NCBI GenBank assembly: GCA_905221605.1
Contig: CAJNDS010002593.1
Span: 64,001-128,000, forward strand
DNA length: 64,000 bases
Origin: Symbiodinium natans
Lineage: Eukaryota; Sar; Dinophyceae; Suessiales; Symbiodiniaceae
Reading direction: 5' to 3'
The notes beneath the pieces were generated by a model that saw only the letters and a program-made list of their open reading frames with translations, was not told the DNA's origin and searched no databases. Of the stretch, positions 1-11,770 are shown piece by piece (the first letter of the stretch is position 1; the number at the start of each line of letters is the position of its first letter). The translations under genes and the position numbers were made by a program.

Positions 1-189
1 AGTACTGGTAGCTTAGCTGACCTGGCATTTTGAAAATGATGCAACTGCATCAGCGAAAACATGACATGCCATGGCACAACACAGAGGCACTGCATGTGTC
101 CGCTCTTGAGGCACAGGCTACATACAGGGTTCACAAAGCCTGTCTTGCATTACATGGGGCACTTGGTTGCCAACGACATATCTAGACAT

Positions 190-238
190 ATGTACATTAT
201 ATATAATTATATATATATATGTATATATATATATATGT
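190..238. repeat. AT-rich microsatellite
   Basis: A run of TA dinucleotides broken by a few G and C bases (…ATATATATGTATATAT…). It is non-coding; short reading frames through it are translations of the repeat. Confidence 0.9.
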
Positions 239-297
239 CTCAAAAATGCATTATGCACATCATAAATGGCGAAATATGCACAAACGGCAGAAGGCGC

Positions 298-333
298 AGA
301 ACAGAACAGAACAAAACAGAACAGAACAGAACA
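298..333. repeat. AGAAC pentanucleotide microsatellite
   Basis: About seven tandem AGAAC units, one mutated to AAAAC. The surrounding bases 1-900 hold no gene I can support. Confidence 0.9.
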
Positions 334-919
334 CAAATTACGCAATTTACATCATTGCTGACAGTATCTACATAATGCACATAGCAGGCAAGCAGAACAC
401 TAGCAGATTGCAGACATAACAATACACTTGTTTGAATATGTGTGTCCCTGCGCACGTGTCTATGTAATGCTTGTGAGGTGGAGCTGAACATGCACTGCCC
501 CTTCCTTGGGCCAAAGAGTGCCAAGAGGGCATGTGATGCACTATCTGAAAAATCTGCAAGTCTTGCTAGTACAGGGCCACTAGAGCAGCATGATCTGCAG
601 AATTTTCAGCCAGATCTTCGCAACTTGGGAGGAGAGTACGTGTCTGACAAGTCGGAGTCGCCCTGGTCGGGAAACTCGTTGGGGTGCTTCCTTGCGGCCT
701 GGCTCAGTGGCACAACGACAAAGATGTCGCCTTGGACACAGCCATGCACTGCACGTCGTTCCAGAACCCGATGCGCTGAACCCGATGTTCTGCTCACTGA
801 TCGGGCCTGGAAATTCCCGAGTCTTCGTGTAGAGTGCCCGCGAGACCGCTCGCCAGTGCTTTCCGGAAGCGCCGTGGCGGCTTGGAGACGCTCGTTGTAT
901 CAAGTTGCGAGGTTGCGAG

Positions 920-3900
920 TTACAACTCGGATCGAGTTCCGTGGCTCTCCAGATGGGGCTGAGACGGGCGCACGCGGAACTCAAGAATCACCAGCTCTGC
1001 ATCATTCAAACTTACCTGGGTATGCTGCTGAGAAGAAATCACACAAGTGCCCTGCATCTTCTTGGCTCCCCGAACCGAGCTACACCGCCATTTGCCAGTT
1101 GACCCCGTCAGACGCTTGATTAGACGAAACTGGAGCTGGCCCTCTGTGCTTGATGGAAGCTCAAATGCATCTCCCAGCTTGAAGAGCTCCGTTCTCACGG
1201 ATTTTGCAGATGGATTTCGCAGAGTCAGGAAGCCCAGGCCATCTCGCCAAGCTGCCCATCCGTATGGCTGCTGGTTACATCCTTGTGAGATCGCCCAGTG
1301 CGTGTCTTCAAGTGTTGCATAGTGATCCCGTGCCCACTTGAGCGCTCCAGACAGTACATCCCACCGTTTTGAATCCATCAGGTCCGGCGAGATGTAGAGC
1401 TCCTGCAGCAACAGTCCCAATGAAGCATGCGACCACACTTCCTGTGCCCAATCCAAGTCGTTGGCAAGGTTGAGCCCCAGTGCCCGGGCGTCGCCATGCT
1501 TTGATAGCACACTGCCGTGAATCATAAGGCGCGCGATTGGGAAGAAGCGGGCCCGTTGCACTATGGCCGCTGAGATGATGCACCTGCATCAAGCCGCCGT
1601 GCACTGGCAGAAATGATTTAAAATCACCTACAGATACTCTGGTTGCCCTTTCGGTTCATGACCCAGGCACTCACGAAAGAGCTGCCAGCGCTGCCGGATA
1701 GTCAATCCGGGCCGTTCTTCTGCAGAGAATGCAAGAACGTCTCGGTGACCCCGCCAAATGCTGTCCACCTGAAGTAAGATTCTGCAAATGGGGTTGTAGG
1801 GATGTGATGTGAGGATGCAGGGGCATTGCTAGCTGCTAGTGAGCAAACACCAACTATCGACTCAAGCAAGGGCACCCACAGCAAGAAGAAAGGACTCGGC
1901 CACGTCCCCGTGGTCAGGTTGATCCAGATTCGACCCTTTGCGGCCTGAGCTCCGAAGCCATGAAGCACCAAAACACACGACAAACGTCCCGCCAACATGC
2001 CTCGCATGCTTCACTATCACATGTAGACCGGCAATTCAGTCCAGGCTCTGCACTCCTGCGCATGCCAGAGTCAGAGGAAAAAAGTCACACAAGGACACAA
2101 TAAGTCTAGTCTAGTGAGTAAAGCAGAAGAATTGACTTGTAGCATCTTGTAGTGTGAAGGTCGTGTGGGATTTCCACTCTCCGTCCTCTGTCTGGCGACG
2201 TTGCCTTTTGGCGCCACTTCTCGGAGTTCCTGCGAGAACGAGAGCATGGCCTCGATCTCACCAGGAACCTCACTCGGGTCGCCTGCAATGCCATCGAACC
2301 TGGCGGCGAGGCGGCGTGATGCAATCCCGAAGGGCCGACAAAAACTTGGTCACCGTGCCGAGTTCGACCCAGGGGAAGCAGGTTACCAGGATAAATGCTG
2401 ACCAGCAACTTGAACAAGTTCACACCTGCTTCGTGTCGGAAACTTGCCGCTGCTGCTGTGAACTTCCTCCGCCCACCAAGAGAAAGTGCACACAGATATC
2501 ACAGCTCTCCAACGTAAGAGTGAGAGAGAGGGCCTACTTTCCTACAACAACACAGCATCAAAGGAATCAACGCGAAAGCCGCAACAGACGTTTGGGAATA
2601 TCTTGCATCCGAGACTTTTGCCGCAAAGTTGCTCTCTATACCGAGGGCCTCCCGGATCCGAGATGAGCCCGGAACATCAGCAAGCACCAAACACGCGCAA
2701 GTTCAGTGCGTAGGCCGCCAAAACACCGAAACTTCAGCTTGACAGTAAAGAGTCAAAGCCTGCCTGCCAGAGAGAGGCCATGCCTTAACGAGCAAGGAAT
2801 CGAAAATGACCAAGTGTCTTGCTCAAGCTGGCACACAGGAGGGGAGGAAAGGGGCGCTAAACATAGAGGAACCGCTTGCTCCGTGCGGCATCGACCACAA
2901 CTATGATGCCTGGGCATAAGCTTCCTGGACACGTCTGTCACTGCCAGGTTGCTCGTTAACTTCCAGGCCTTGACGTTTAGCTTCAGCTACTCGCACGTCC
3001 TTTGCCTCCCCATAGCCACCCCAGGGCGAAAGCCAAATGCCGTTGCTGCCTCGGCTCAAATGCTCCTATGCAGTCTGCCGAAAGCCATTCGGGGCCTAAG
3101 GTCCCAAAAGATCCCCACACAACTCGGAACTGCAAGCAAACGACAGTTCCTTGAGTCAGCTGCCCGGACTAGGTTCTGAAAGCCGTTTGGGAATCGGTCC
3201 ACGTTGAAGGCCCACATCCCTCGTTGGGGGTCATCCCAACCATCATCCCACAAGAAAGAATCAATCTGTACTCCGCGCTTGCCAGCCAGCTCCTCATGAA
3301 ATATGTCAATCTTGCGCAGAGCAGATGTCTCGTTCATTTGGTCTTGCGACAATTCGCCTAACAGTTCCGCCAGCCAAAGGCGTTGCTGGACTGAGGCTGC
3401 ACGCCGTGGGTCGAAGAAGGACTGGTCCTGCCAAGAAGTGAAGTCGTACCAGCTGTTGTAGTGCACAAGCGGCCCTTGCCAGGATTGCGGCCGAGAATGT
3501 GACAAATACTGGTTGAACATACGACGCGCTTGGATCTCTTCCGCGAAGGCACCTATCACGGCGCCGAAAGCAAAGCTCTGGTGCTCCCAGTTCATGGATG
3601 CCAAATGCTTGACACGCCCGAACAGGTCCATGCCAAAGGTCTTGTTCAAGTCATGATCTGCAAGGGGGTGCTCCATTGCAACGAAGAAGCGGCGGTCGAA
3701 CAAGACGGGCGATCCATCCACGGTACCGGTCGACACTGCTTTCCCGCAGCTTGCAGCAGCATTCTGCGTGCCATGCACAGCTAGCAATGCCAGTGATGTT
3801 GGATGGGCATGGCCGGACGCAGAGAGGTTCACAGCAAATCTTAGGAAAGCTCCGCCATCATTGCTGTCAAGGGCGTGTATCTCGACGCCCCACCGGACTT

Positions 3901-3973
3901 TAAGGTCATGCCTCACGATGAGCGCAAACAGCAGGCAGCTAATAATCAAACAGGCTCCGCCATATTTCGACAT
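920..3973 (-). CDS. alpha-galactosidase-like TIM-barrel glycosidase, multi-exon
   Basis: A minus-strand gene whose exons, read in order, give a clan GH-D type glycosidase. Exon 1 (3973 to about 3150) starts with a hydrophobic N-terminal anchor (ISCLLFALIV) and carries LVHYNSWYDF and FLWDDGWDDPQ. Exon 2 (about 3070-2960) has GIWLSPWGGYGEAKDV. A short exon near 2770-2790 may encode GLSLAG. Next comes GVNLFK, ending at 2410, spliced to 2299-2205, FDGIAGDPSEV. This restores FKFDG, whose Asp fits the K-x-D nucleophile of the clan. Then 1944-1876 gives WINLTTGTWPSPFFLLW, 1768 to about 1671 gives VDSIWRGHRD, and 1569 to about 1080 gives IVQRARFFPIARLMIHG through AFELP. A final stretch (about 1015-920) has ELVILEF. 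The motif order matches bacterial and planctomycete proteins annotated as alpha-galactosidase. The likely role is removal of alpha-linked galactose from secreted or surface glycans; the substrate is inferred. Some exon edges are uncertain. Confidence 0.8.
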
Positions 3974-4129
3974 GCTTCCAGAACGACAAAGAAAGCAGAT
4001 CTACCGCCTCAGCTACACATCAGTGTGTGCCGTGCTGCGGGCAGTCGACCTGAACCGTGAGTCTGTTCATTTCCACCGCCGGAGACTCATGAAGGATGCC
4101 TCGGCTGAAGCCGCGACAATCGCAACATG

Positions 4130-5000
4130 AAGTTAGGGCGACTGATGATTCGCGCTATTTAGCACTTGGCGGGCAAAATGCCCAAAGCCGAGGCACACTG
4201 CGACGAGTTGACCCTGCGTAACCCGAAAGAGCAATCCACCCCCCCTCTGCGGGTGAAGCTAGACAAACTAAACTCATGCATCAAACTTCCCACCTGTCTG
4301 GCAGACTTGTCTCGATGTCAAACAAGGGGTGCAAAGTCAGTCGGTTGCCTGCAAGCACGCACCAAGCTCAAGATCTTAGAATCGCCAGTGTTGCAGCTTA
4401 GTGCAGATTTGGCTGCATTGCTCGGATGTCTTCGCTTCGGGCCTGCAAGCTTTGCAGTGCGAAATCGTCAGCCGTCTGACAGGCACGGGCTGTGTGCGGG
4501 GGTTCAGGGCCTCCATTCCACGTAGGCCTCCTGCAAAGCTCTCTGCGACGCATGAAGACCAAATTCGAGGCTTCCAGCCGCGAGCTTCCAACTTTCTGCC
4601 TGCCAGCAATCTATGATACTCCATGTGTCATCAGCGACAAACGCTGACTGGCTGCGACATCCACCTTGGTACGAGTGACCAGAACAAAGGACACCCATGT
4701 CAAGAGCAAGCGGGCATGCCGCCGCTCGGCTGCCGAGTCGGGACGTCGCATGCGCTGCCCCTGGCGGCACATTGCCGCCGGGCCCGATTCTCGAGCTGGA
4801 AGCCAAGAGTGGATGCGGCAGGCAATGGAAACACACGTCTTGTTAGGGCATCTTGGGCTGGCTACACAGCAAAAGCAAACATGCAAAAAGGCTGTGCTCC
4901 AGCTTGCACTCATTTTCTGCCTAGGCAGGGCAGATGAAAATTTGTACCTATGTCTATGGCGTAATTGAAATGACCGGCCAATGCGTCACTCTATCAGACA
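4130..5000. other. intergenic or intron sequence, no supported gene
   Basis: No recognisable domain. A minus-strand frame at about 4660-4507 (FVADDTWSIIDCWQAE) has natural-looking composition and could be an unassigned exon, but nothing ties it to a neighbour. Confidence 0.4.
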
Positions 5001-5010
5001 GCCTCCTTCT

Positions 5011-6419
5011 TCAATTCTTCTTTTTCACCCTCAGCAAGTCTCCAACAACTGAGCAAGCAAACTCGCCAAATATCCTGCAGGCAAGACCGTACCACCAGAA
5101 AGGCTGCTTGACAAGAGGCAGCTCCAGTGAAAAGGTTCCGCCAGGCTCGCCGCCCAGCGTGACAAAGCCTGAGATCATGAAATTATGGACAGCGCTGGGC
5201 TGCCATGACCAGGTCAACACGAACCCATTCATCAGCACTACGTTCTTCTTGCATCCGCGGTACCATATATTAAGTTGTCCCCGATTGTTTGGAAGTCGCC
5301 GTCAAATGCCAGCTTGCCATCGGTGAACTGGAGGCGTCGTCCAGTGAAAATGCCCTTGAAACCTTTCTCCTCACATGTTCTTCCATCGCGCGCCGCCCAT
5401 GACCCCAAAACAGAACGATGTGAGGCAACTTTTTGTCCTTAATACGCCCAGGCTCCAAATAGTCCTGCGATTCCGCACGCAGGTACTTCAGGAACTCCTG
5501 GAGCGAGGTATGATGAAGTGATGCATCCAAACTATGATACATTGCAAGGTTTCAACTCACTTACTACCCGCGCATCCTCACGCGTCATGCCTTTGCTTGA
5601 ATCTGCACAGTTCTCCGCATACTCACTCTCGGATGGGAATCCTTCGACATTTGCCACCTGCAGTTAGCCGTCACAAACTTAGATTATGCGAGCAAGGGCA
5701 CGCAATGTTGATGAAGCACGAGAACAACACAGCAATGCCACTTTGCATGCTGAAGGCACCTGTCTGAAGAACTGTTGCAGCATTGGCAATGACATGTGTT
5801 GGCAATCCTCCTCTTTCGGCATTGGCTGCTCGAAGTCGCGCCACTTCTCGTTGAACTTGTGGAAAGCATACGCCGTCATATCCTGATCTTTCTGTTCACC
5901 CGGTTCAAAGGCGATAGGATAATCTTGCTTGAACGTCACTATGTCGTCGATGTCGCCTCGTCTGGAAAAGATGGTGGCCTCTGTGTCTGACGTTGCTGTG
6001 AATTTCAAGTCCAATTGCTCACCTCTGTATAGGTCCGGATGCTGGAAGTTGCCAATAAATTTGTCGCCGGCCACAATGTGCGGCAAATGCCACGGGGGAC
6101 GTTGCTTCTTTTGTTCAATCTCATCGGCTTTTTTGTCCAAGCCAAGTTTTTTCAAATATAGTTGTTTCCTCTCTGTGGGATTGGAGAAGCCACCTGCCTC
6201 CTGGCGCTTCACCAGGCGGAGCTGCTGACCCATCCACTTTTGCATGTTCTGATTTATTGTTGGATCTCGCCGCAAGATGGGTTTGTACGCTGGTCTTGCG
6301 ACAAGCTGGCGTGAACTAGGTCTCACCCCGGTCCCTGGAACCCACGTGCAGCCAGGAAGGACCGCTAGAACCACGCCGACCAGCAAACATCGGCAAAGAC
6401 CTTGCCGGAGCCTTGTCAT
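5011..6419 (-). CDS. secreted or plastid-targeted protein of unknown function, multi-exon
   Basis: I do not recognise the family. Exon 1 runs from 6419 to about 5790. It starts with a signal-type segment (LRQGLCRCLLVGVVLAVLPG), followed by a basic helical stretch and then HLPHIVAGDKFIGNFQHPDL and FTATSDTEATIFSRRGDIDD. Exon 2 is clear: 5657-5568, 30 codons (FPSESEYAENCADSSKG), with acceptor CTGCAG|G and donor CGG|GTAGTAAGT. Later coding pieces include LQEFLKYLRAESQDYLEPGR (about 5515-5450), FKGIFTGRRLQFTDGKLAF (about 5365-5300) and a C-terminal piece, VVLMNGFVLTWSWQPSAVHN through LVKQPFWWYGLACRIFGEF, with a stop at 5011. The last pieces lie in overlapping frames, so their junctions are unresolved. 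The C-terminus is fairly hydrophobic. Spacing suggests a single gene. Confidence 0.55.
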
Positions 6420-6429
6420 AGCTCCAAGG

Positions 6430-7320
6430 TCTTAGCCTTGGCACAATTCAGCCTGCAACTAGCCTGGTTGGCAGGCTTGAGCCGCAAGTGGGCACCAGGC
6501 AGTTGTAATGGTCGGCGCCGCACATTGTTAACACCGCAATCGCAAAGCTACGCCCATGATATAGATAGCTGCAACCGCTTAACGGACCACTTCCCCTTGC
6601 AATCCTCTCTTTGGGCGCATCGACGCGTTGTTAGTCTTCAACTCTGCGGTAGTTTGGAATTCCTCCAGTCATGCAGATGCAGAAAGAATTCTGCTGCTCC
6701 CATTTCTTTCGCAACATGTTCGTGAGCTCAATGTTTCACTGCCTTTTTCGTTTCTGGACAAAATAGCGTTGGGTCTGTGCTTCGGGCCGAGGTCGTATTT
6801 GTGCAGCACGGCATGCATGCAAATGACCCCGCTGGCAACACTCGGCCTGCATGCACTGCGACACACAGTAGTCACAGCCCTCGCGCTTTGCCACTACACC
6901 CGCACGCGCGCCATTTGTTTTTTGCGAGCAAGCCAGGTCATCAGCCATGCACTCTTATGTTGCAGAGACCAGGATTTAGCAAAGTACTTTGAAAACAGTC
7001 AGGAGCAATCAGGCCCAGGGTTTAGGGAAGCACTGCGAAACATGTTGATGTGCATCTGCGGGCACGAAAATTGTATGTGTATATGATTTATGTACCAAGT
7101 TTTAGTTTAGTTTTGGTTAGAGCCTGTACTTCTTTGCGATAGAGCCATGGAGGATGCAATCTACCTGAGCATCATCGAGCCCACGGCGTCAATGATGCGC
7201 GTCTTTGGGGTCTCACGGACACCGACGGGGGAAGCGTTTAGAAAAAAAAACGCATGGAAAAACAAGATATTCACAGTGTTTCTGCATGTTTGAAGGGCCA
7301 CGAGGGCGTGCATTAGGATG
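6430..7320. other. no supported gene
   Basis: Short frames on both strands only, with no domain-like segment or repeat. It probably holds the upstream region of the 5.0-6.4 kb gene, which is transcribed to the left. Confidence 0.5.
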
Positions 7321-7324
7321 AGCG

Positions 7325-7465
7325 GGGTTGGTTGGGGATTCTCTGCGGGATTCTTGGGGGTTGGGCACTGTTGGTGGTTGGGCACTCCATGAACACTCGG
7401 CGGGATTCTTTGCGTGGTTTTTGGGGGTTGGGCACTCCAGGGATACTTGGCAGGATTCCCTGACT
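7325..7465. repeat. minisatellite with GGGATTCTT…GGGGGTTGGGCACTCC units
   Basis: Three imperfect copies of a 50-60 base unit containing GGGATTCT followed by GGGGGTTGGGCACT. A related GGGTTGGGCATTCC occurs again near 8795, so the motif is dispersed. Confidence 0.7.
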
Positions 7466-7621
7466 GAGAGACCGGCGAGGAGCGGACGAGGACGGATGAA
7501 GATCGGACTTAGAATCCAGGGGAAAAAGGTCAGTCTAGGGTCAGGCAACAATTATGGAACCGCCCCCACGGTAACCGTAAGTGGTCTGGAACAATTCCAG
7601 AATTGGTGGGAACGAGCAGAA

Positions 7622-7716
7622 CTCCCCCCCCCCCCACCCCTCCGCCCCCCTCCCCCCCCCTCCCCCCTTCCGGGGGATGTGCAGGCTGAACCACATGTGA
7701 AAGGGGGGGGGGGGGG
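7622..7716. repeat. poly-C/CT tract followed by poly-G run
   Basis: C-rich tracts at 7622-7672 and a run of about 14 G at 7703-7716 lie only 30 bases apart. Runs this long can pair or form G-quadruplex structure and are prone to assembly length error. Confidence 0.9.
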
Positions 7717-7918
7717 CGCCATAGCGAAACTGAACAGTATCTGCCCAAAACAAAGCAATAGCTTTGAAGGTGCTTTGGGTAGTTCGCAGGTACAGGTGAC
7801 TGATCAGGTTACCCTTCCCCCATCATGGAATATTTTCGTTGGCACGGGTATCCATGATGGGCCTGTGCTCCCTGCAAAGATTCTGCAAAACTCTCGGTGA
7901 CAGAGTGAAAAACACCCA

Positions 7919-8149
<231 letters not shown>

Positions 8150-8306
8150 ACATATGTTGAGAGGTGCTTGCATCAACAACAAGGATGGAGCAGCGATCTT
8201 GTAGAACCCCACCAGTCAGTGCTTCAGAACAGTCGCGCCTGGCCGCTGTTTCCGAGATCCAGCTTCATGCATGCCGTACTGCCGCCATGCCATCTCAGGA
8301 ACTGAA

Positions 8307-8550
8307 TGTGATGTGTGAGTGTGAGTGTGAGTGTGACTGTGACTGTGACTGTGGGTGTGCGTGTGAGTGCGCGTGCGCGCGCGCATGCGCGCGTGCGCGC
8401 GTGCGTGCGTTCGCGCATGCACGCATGCGCGCGTTCGTGCGTTCGTGCGTTCGTGCGTTCGTGCGTTCGTGCGTTCGTGCGTGCGTGCGTGCGGGTGCGG
8501 GTGTGGGTGTGGGTATGGGTGTGGGTGTGGGTGTGTGTGTGGGTGGTGTG
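8307..8550. repeat. compound GT/GC-rich microsatellite
   Basis: Successive blocks of GTGAGT, GTGACT, GCGCGC, GTGCGTTC (about six) and GTGGGT units. It is almost entirely alternating purine-pyrimidine and opposite in strand bias to the CA array 160 bases away. Confidence 0.95.
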
Positions 8551-8569
8551 CTATCTGTGAGTGTGTTAG

Positions 8570-9985
8570 CGCAGGTGTCCTCGCGTCAAGAGGTCTGCGG
8601 CACGCATCTGCCATTCCCGGGTGTATCAGAATGAGCGATTCAGCTGTTTCTGATTGTTTTGCGCTGCTCACCCCAGTTACAAGTTTGAGCTCATATTTTC
8701 CGAGTATTGCAAGGGATTCTCTATCTAGGGATGTTGGCCTCTCGAAGGCCTCTCTAGGGGCCAGATATTCCTAAAGCCTCTCTAGTAATATTCTAGGGTT
8801 GGGCATTCCCAAACAGTTCTAGGGTTAATTCGAGAATTCCACAAACTTCCACGACTTTAAGAAAACAACTTAAATTTTCCGAATCTTGGGGAGTCCACAA
8901 TCTAGCCCGCACACAGAGCCAAAAGGCCCGCGAGACAAGAACGGCCATCCGGCGGGACTGCCGTTAAGGCAAACGCTGCCGAACCCACAGCCCTGTATGG
9001 ACATGAATATATATATATATATATATAAAGACCTACGAATTATACACCCCAATCGCAATTTAATTCGTGCCAGACTAATCCTATAATGTTTAGTACCTCA
9101 TACTTCACTGAATCTGAAGTATTGTGGTCGCCCAAGTCGCGTAAACCACGTTCCGCTGGCCTATCGGCCTCGGAGATTCGGAAAGCCAGGGCCGAAAAGA
9201 CTGTGCATTCACAACTAGTTTGGGATACAAGAAGCTCTCAATGTAATATATGCAATTTAGACAAAGACTCATTCAAGATCCAGGCACTGGACTTTTCTGC
9301 TTTCCTGCGAAGCAACGCCGTTCTGCAAACAATTTGATCCGATGCACTGCCTGCGCTTTACGCTGGCAATACACTCACTCCAATCTGAAAAACGTCAGGT
9401 TTTCGTTTTTGGCTTCTTGATGATGCCTGGCATGTTGGGCCCTCTTTAGATCTCTTTAGTAGGCACACGCTCTATGCAGACAAATTTGACAGCTTGAATA
9501 GGGGTGTGCTTTTTAAGAAGTGCCATAGAGATTCCGACCCGCCTATAGAGAATCTCCTATATTTTTCCCTATTACGAAGGGGGAGCAACACCAACAGAGG
9601 GTCCAAGAATACCAGCAACGTGGCCGAAAGAGCCTGGAGCTGCTCACGGCAGAATCCTTCCACAACGGCTCATGTTCTTCCGCGCTGCCCATAAGGTGTC
9701 CGTGGCATCAGTGGTCCATCGTTGCTGCTTGGCAAACATTAAGTTAAAATACGCCCGTCAAACTTTTCCAACGTCAACTGGGCCAAACCTGTGTCAGCAT
9801 ATTTCCAAAATTGCGTCAGCACATTTCCAAAATTGTGTCAGCATGGTTCAACAGAGAAACCACATCCTGGCTCAAGCAAAAAATACTTGCAACAGCGCTA
9901 TCCCTCTCCACGTCCCTGCTGACATTTGCACTATGGCTTAAAAGCGCGCGTTCGCATGCTGAGAAAGAATATCCACGGCCGTCTC
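8570..9985. other. no supported gene; small AT microsatellite at 9006-9027
   Basis: No convincing coding segment. It holds a short (TA)n at 9006-9027 and a direct repeat of about 24 bases near 9798-9842 (CAGCATATTTCCAAAATTG, then CAGCACATTTCCAAAATTG). Confidence 0.5.
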
Positions 9986-9992
9986 AAATGCC

Positions 9993-11182
9993 TTAGGGTG
10001 CGTACTGCCAGGTGTCAGCCAAGTAATCGGAACCATACCCGCTGAAGACGACCATGACCTTACTGGAATCGATCTGCAAGAATCTTACTATGGTACTCGA
10101 GAGTTTAACACCCCCCGTGGCCTGAGTAGAAGCCCAAGCGCATTGCTGCGCTCGACGGGTCGACGGACTGGCCGTGGGGACGAGCTCCGTCCAGTTCGAG
10201 CCCGCCTTGTACTCCCAGGTGTCGTTGAGGTTGGATCCGTTGCTGCCTCCGAAGAGTACCATTGCCTGCGCGGCCGTGTTCCAGACGGCACAGGCTCTAT
10301 GACGGCCTTGGGGTGCGGTCAAAGTTCCGTGCGGGATCAGCTCTTTCCAAGTGTTTGTTGCCGGGTCATAGGACATAAGGTCGTTGCTCCGAAACCAATC
10401 CACATTCCCCGCCGGCGTTCTGCGGCTGCCCCCGGAGACGAGCATGATCTTGTCAACTGGGTTCCAGACGGCCACATGATCATATCTCGAGCCCAGCGGG
10501 TCAGAGAGGAGCTGGGTCCACGAGTTACTCGTCAAGTTGTAGCTCCACAGGTCGTCTAAATCCCAGTGTCCTGCGTACACAAGCATGGTCTGGCCATCAG
10601 GGTTCCAGACAGCCGTGTGTAAAAACCTCGTGGGGGGCAGAGTGCCGCTGGGCATCAACTTTTCCCAGGTGCTGTTTGCCAACGTGAGCTTCCAGAGATC
10701 ATTCTGTTGCACGTTATCCGGGGTTTTTCCTCCGAAGACCAGCAGACTATCCCCAGTGCAGACCATGGTGACCCCGTTCCGTTCGTCCTGTCAGGCTGGA
10801 ACTCTGTGACGCAATCTGCTGGCCTAGCGCTACACCTTGACTCCACATGAGAGCATGATCAGCTGAAGGAAACTGAGGCCGCAGCTGGTGCCGAGCCTGG
10901 CGCCACATTCACCTTCGTCCAGCTGGGGGTGCTGGACAGATCCAGCACCCAAGTGTCGTTCAACCTCCCGGGCTCGGATGCGGTGCCATTGGAGCCGCCA
11001 AACAAATAGACCTTTCCACCACTGCCTGGCAGGCTGCTCTATAGGCAAGATCTTCCTCTCACCTTGCAGCCGACTAGCCTCTGCAGACCTTCGAAACACA
11101 GCCCTCACCTGCGCACATTGCCGCGTATGCACGGGGGGGTGGGCCGCTACCATCCAGCAGCAGTTCCCAAGCCTCGGTAACA
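9993..11182 (-). CDS. kelch-repeat protein, at least three exons
   Basis: Exon order on the minus strand: (a) about 11182-11109, AWELLLDGSGPPPRAYAAM, ending at a GT donor; (b) 11021 to about 10870, GKVYLFGGSNGTASEPGRLN and DTWVLDLSSTPSW; (c) 10787-9993, with LLVFGGKTP, DLWKLTLANSTWEKL, LWSYNLTSNSWTQL, LMSYDPATNTWKEL, MVLFGGSNGSNLNDTWEY and LADTWQYAP followed by TAA. The recurring GG doublet plus downstream Tyr/Trp spacing marks four to six kelch blades forming a beta-propeller. There is no catalytic or BTB domain in the visible part, and upstream exons may be missing. Such propellers usually mediate protein binding. Several N-x-S/T sites would suit an endomembrane or extracellular location, but this is inference. 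Confidence 0.85.
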
Positions 11183-11770
11183 GCATGATGAACACTTGTC
11201 GAGTTTGAGCATCGTTGGCATTGGCAGAGAATATACAGCCATGTGGGACTGCAGCACGCCAGAGCAGCTTCACTCAGGTTTCTGCTTCAAGCTTTCAGCG
11301 TTGAGGAGGACTTGGTGTTCAGGGTACACTTTGATGCGGGGTACAGTACTTCAGACTTGCAGAGCCACTGCGGGCTCCAGGGTAGAGTACTCTGAGTACG
11401 CAATGTCGCGAGGAAGCGTAGAAACACCCTCCGCCGAAGCACCAATTCATGAGCGGTTGGTCGAGTCACAACCCACCACCGTTCACTGCCCTGCAGGCCC
11501 CATAAAATGCATGCCGTCCCAATCTCGATAACATGAGTTGAACAAGTATTTCCCCAAGGTCACGCTGTGGCGGGTCAATGCATATGCACCTTCCCAACCT
11601 GAAAAAAAATAGCTATGTGTAAATCCCCAAAGGCATGCACCCCCTGTGCGACTTTACACAAGGCTGGTCAACCAATCCGCACTCTGAAGAACATGATCCA
11701 GGACCCGTGCATTTGGGGCGGTCGTCGTCGGCGGTGCATTCCAAACAGCGCATGATATGCCTGGGCCCCC

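Noticed and set aside
442-1119. 225-codon plus-strand frame
   Set aside because: It overlaps the 3' part of the minus-strand glycosidase, has no motif, and its composition fits an antisense shadow.
8164-8774. Reading frames through the GT/GC array
   Set aside because: Repeat translations with no unique protein sequence.
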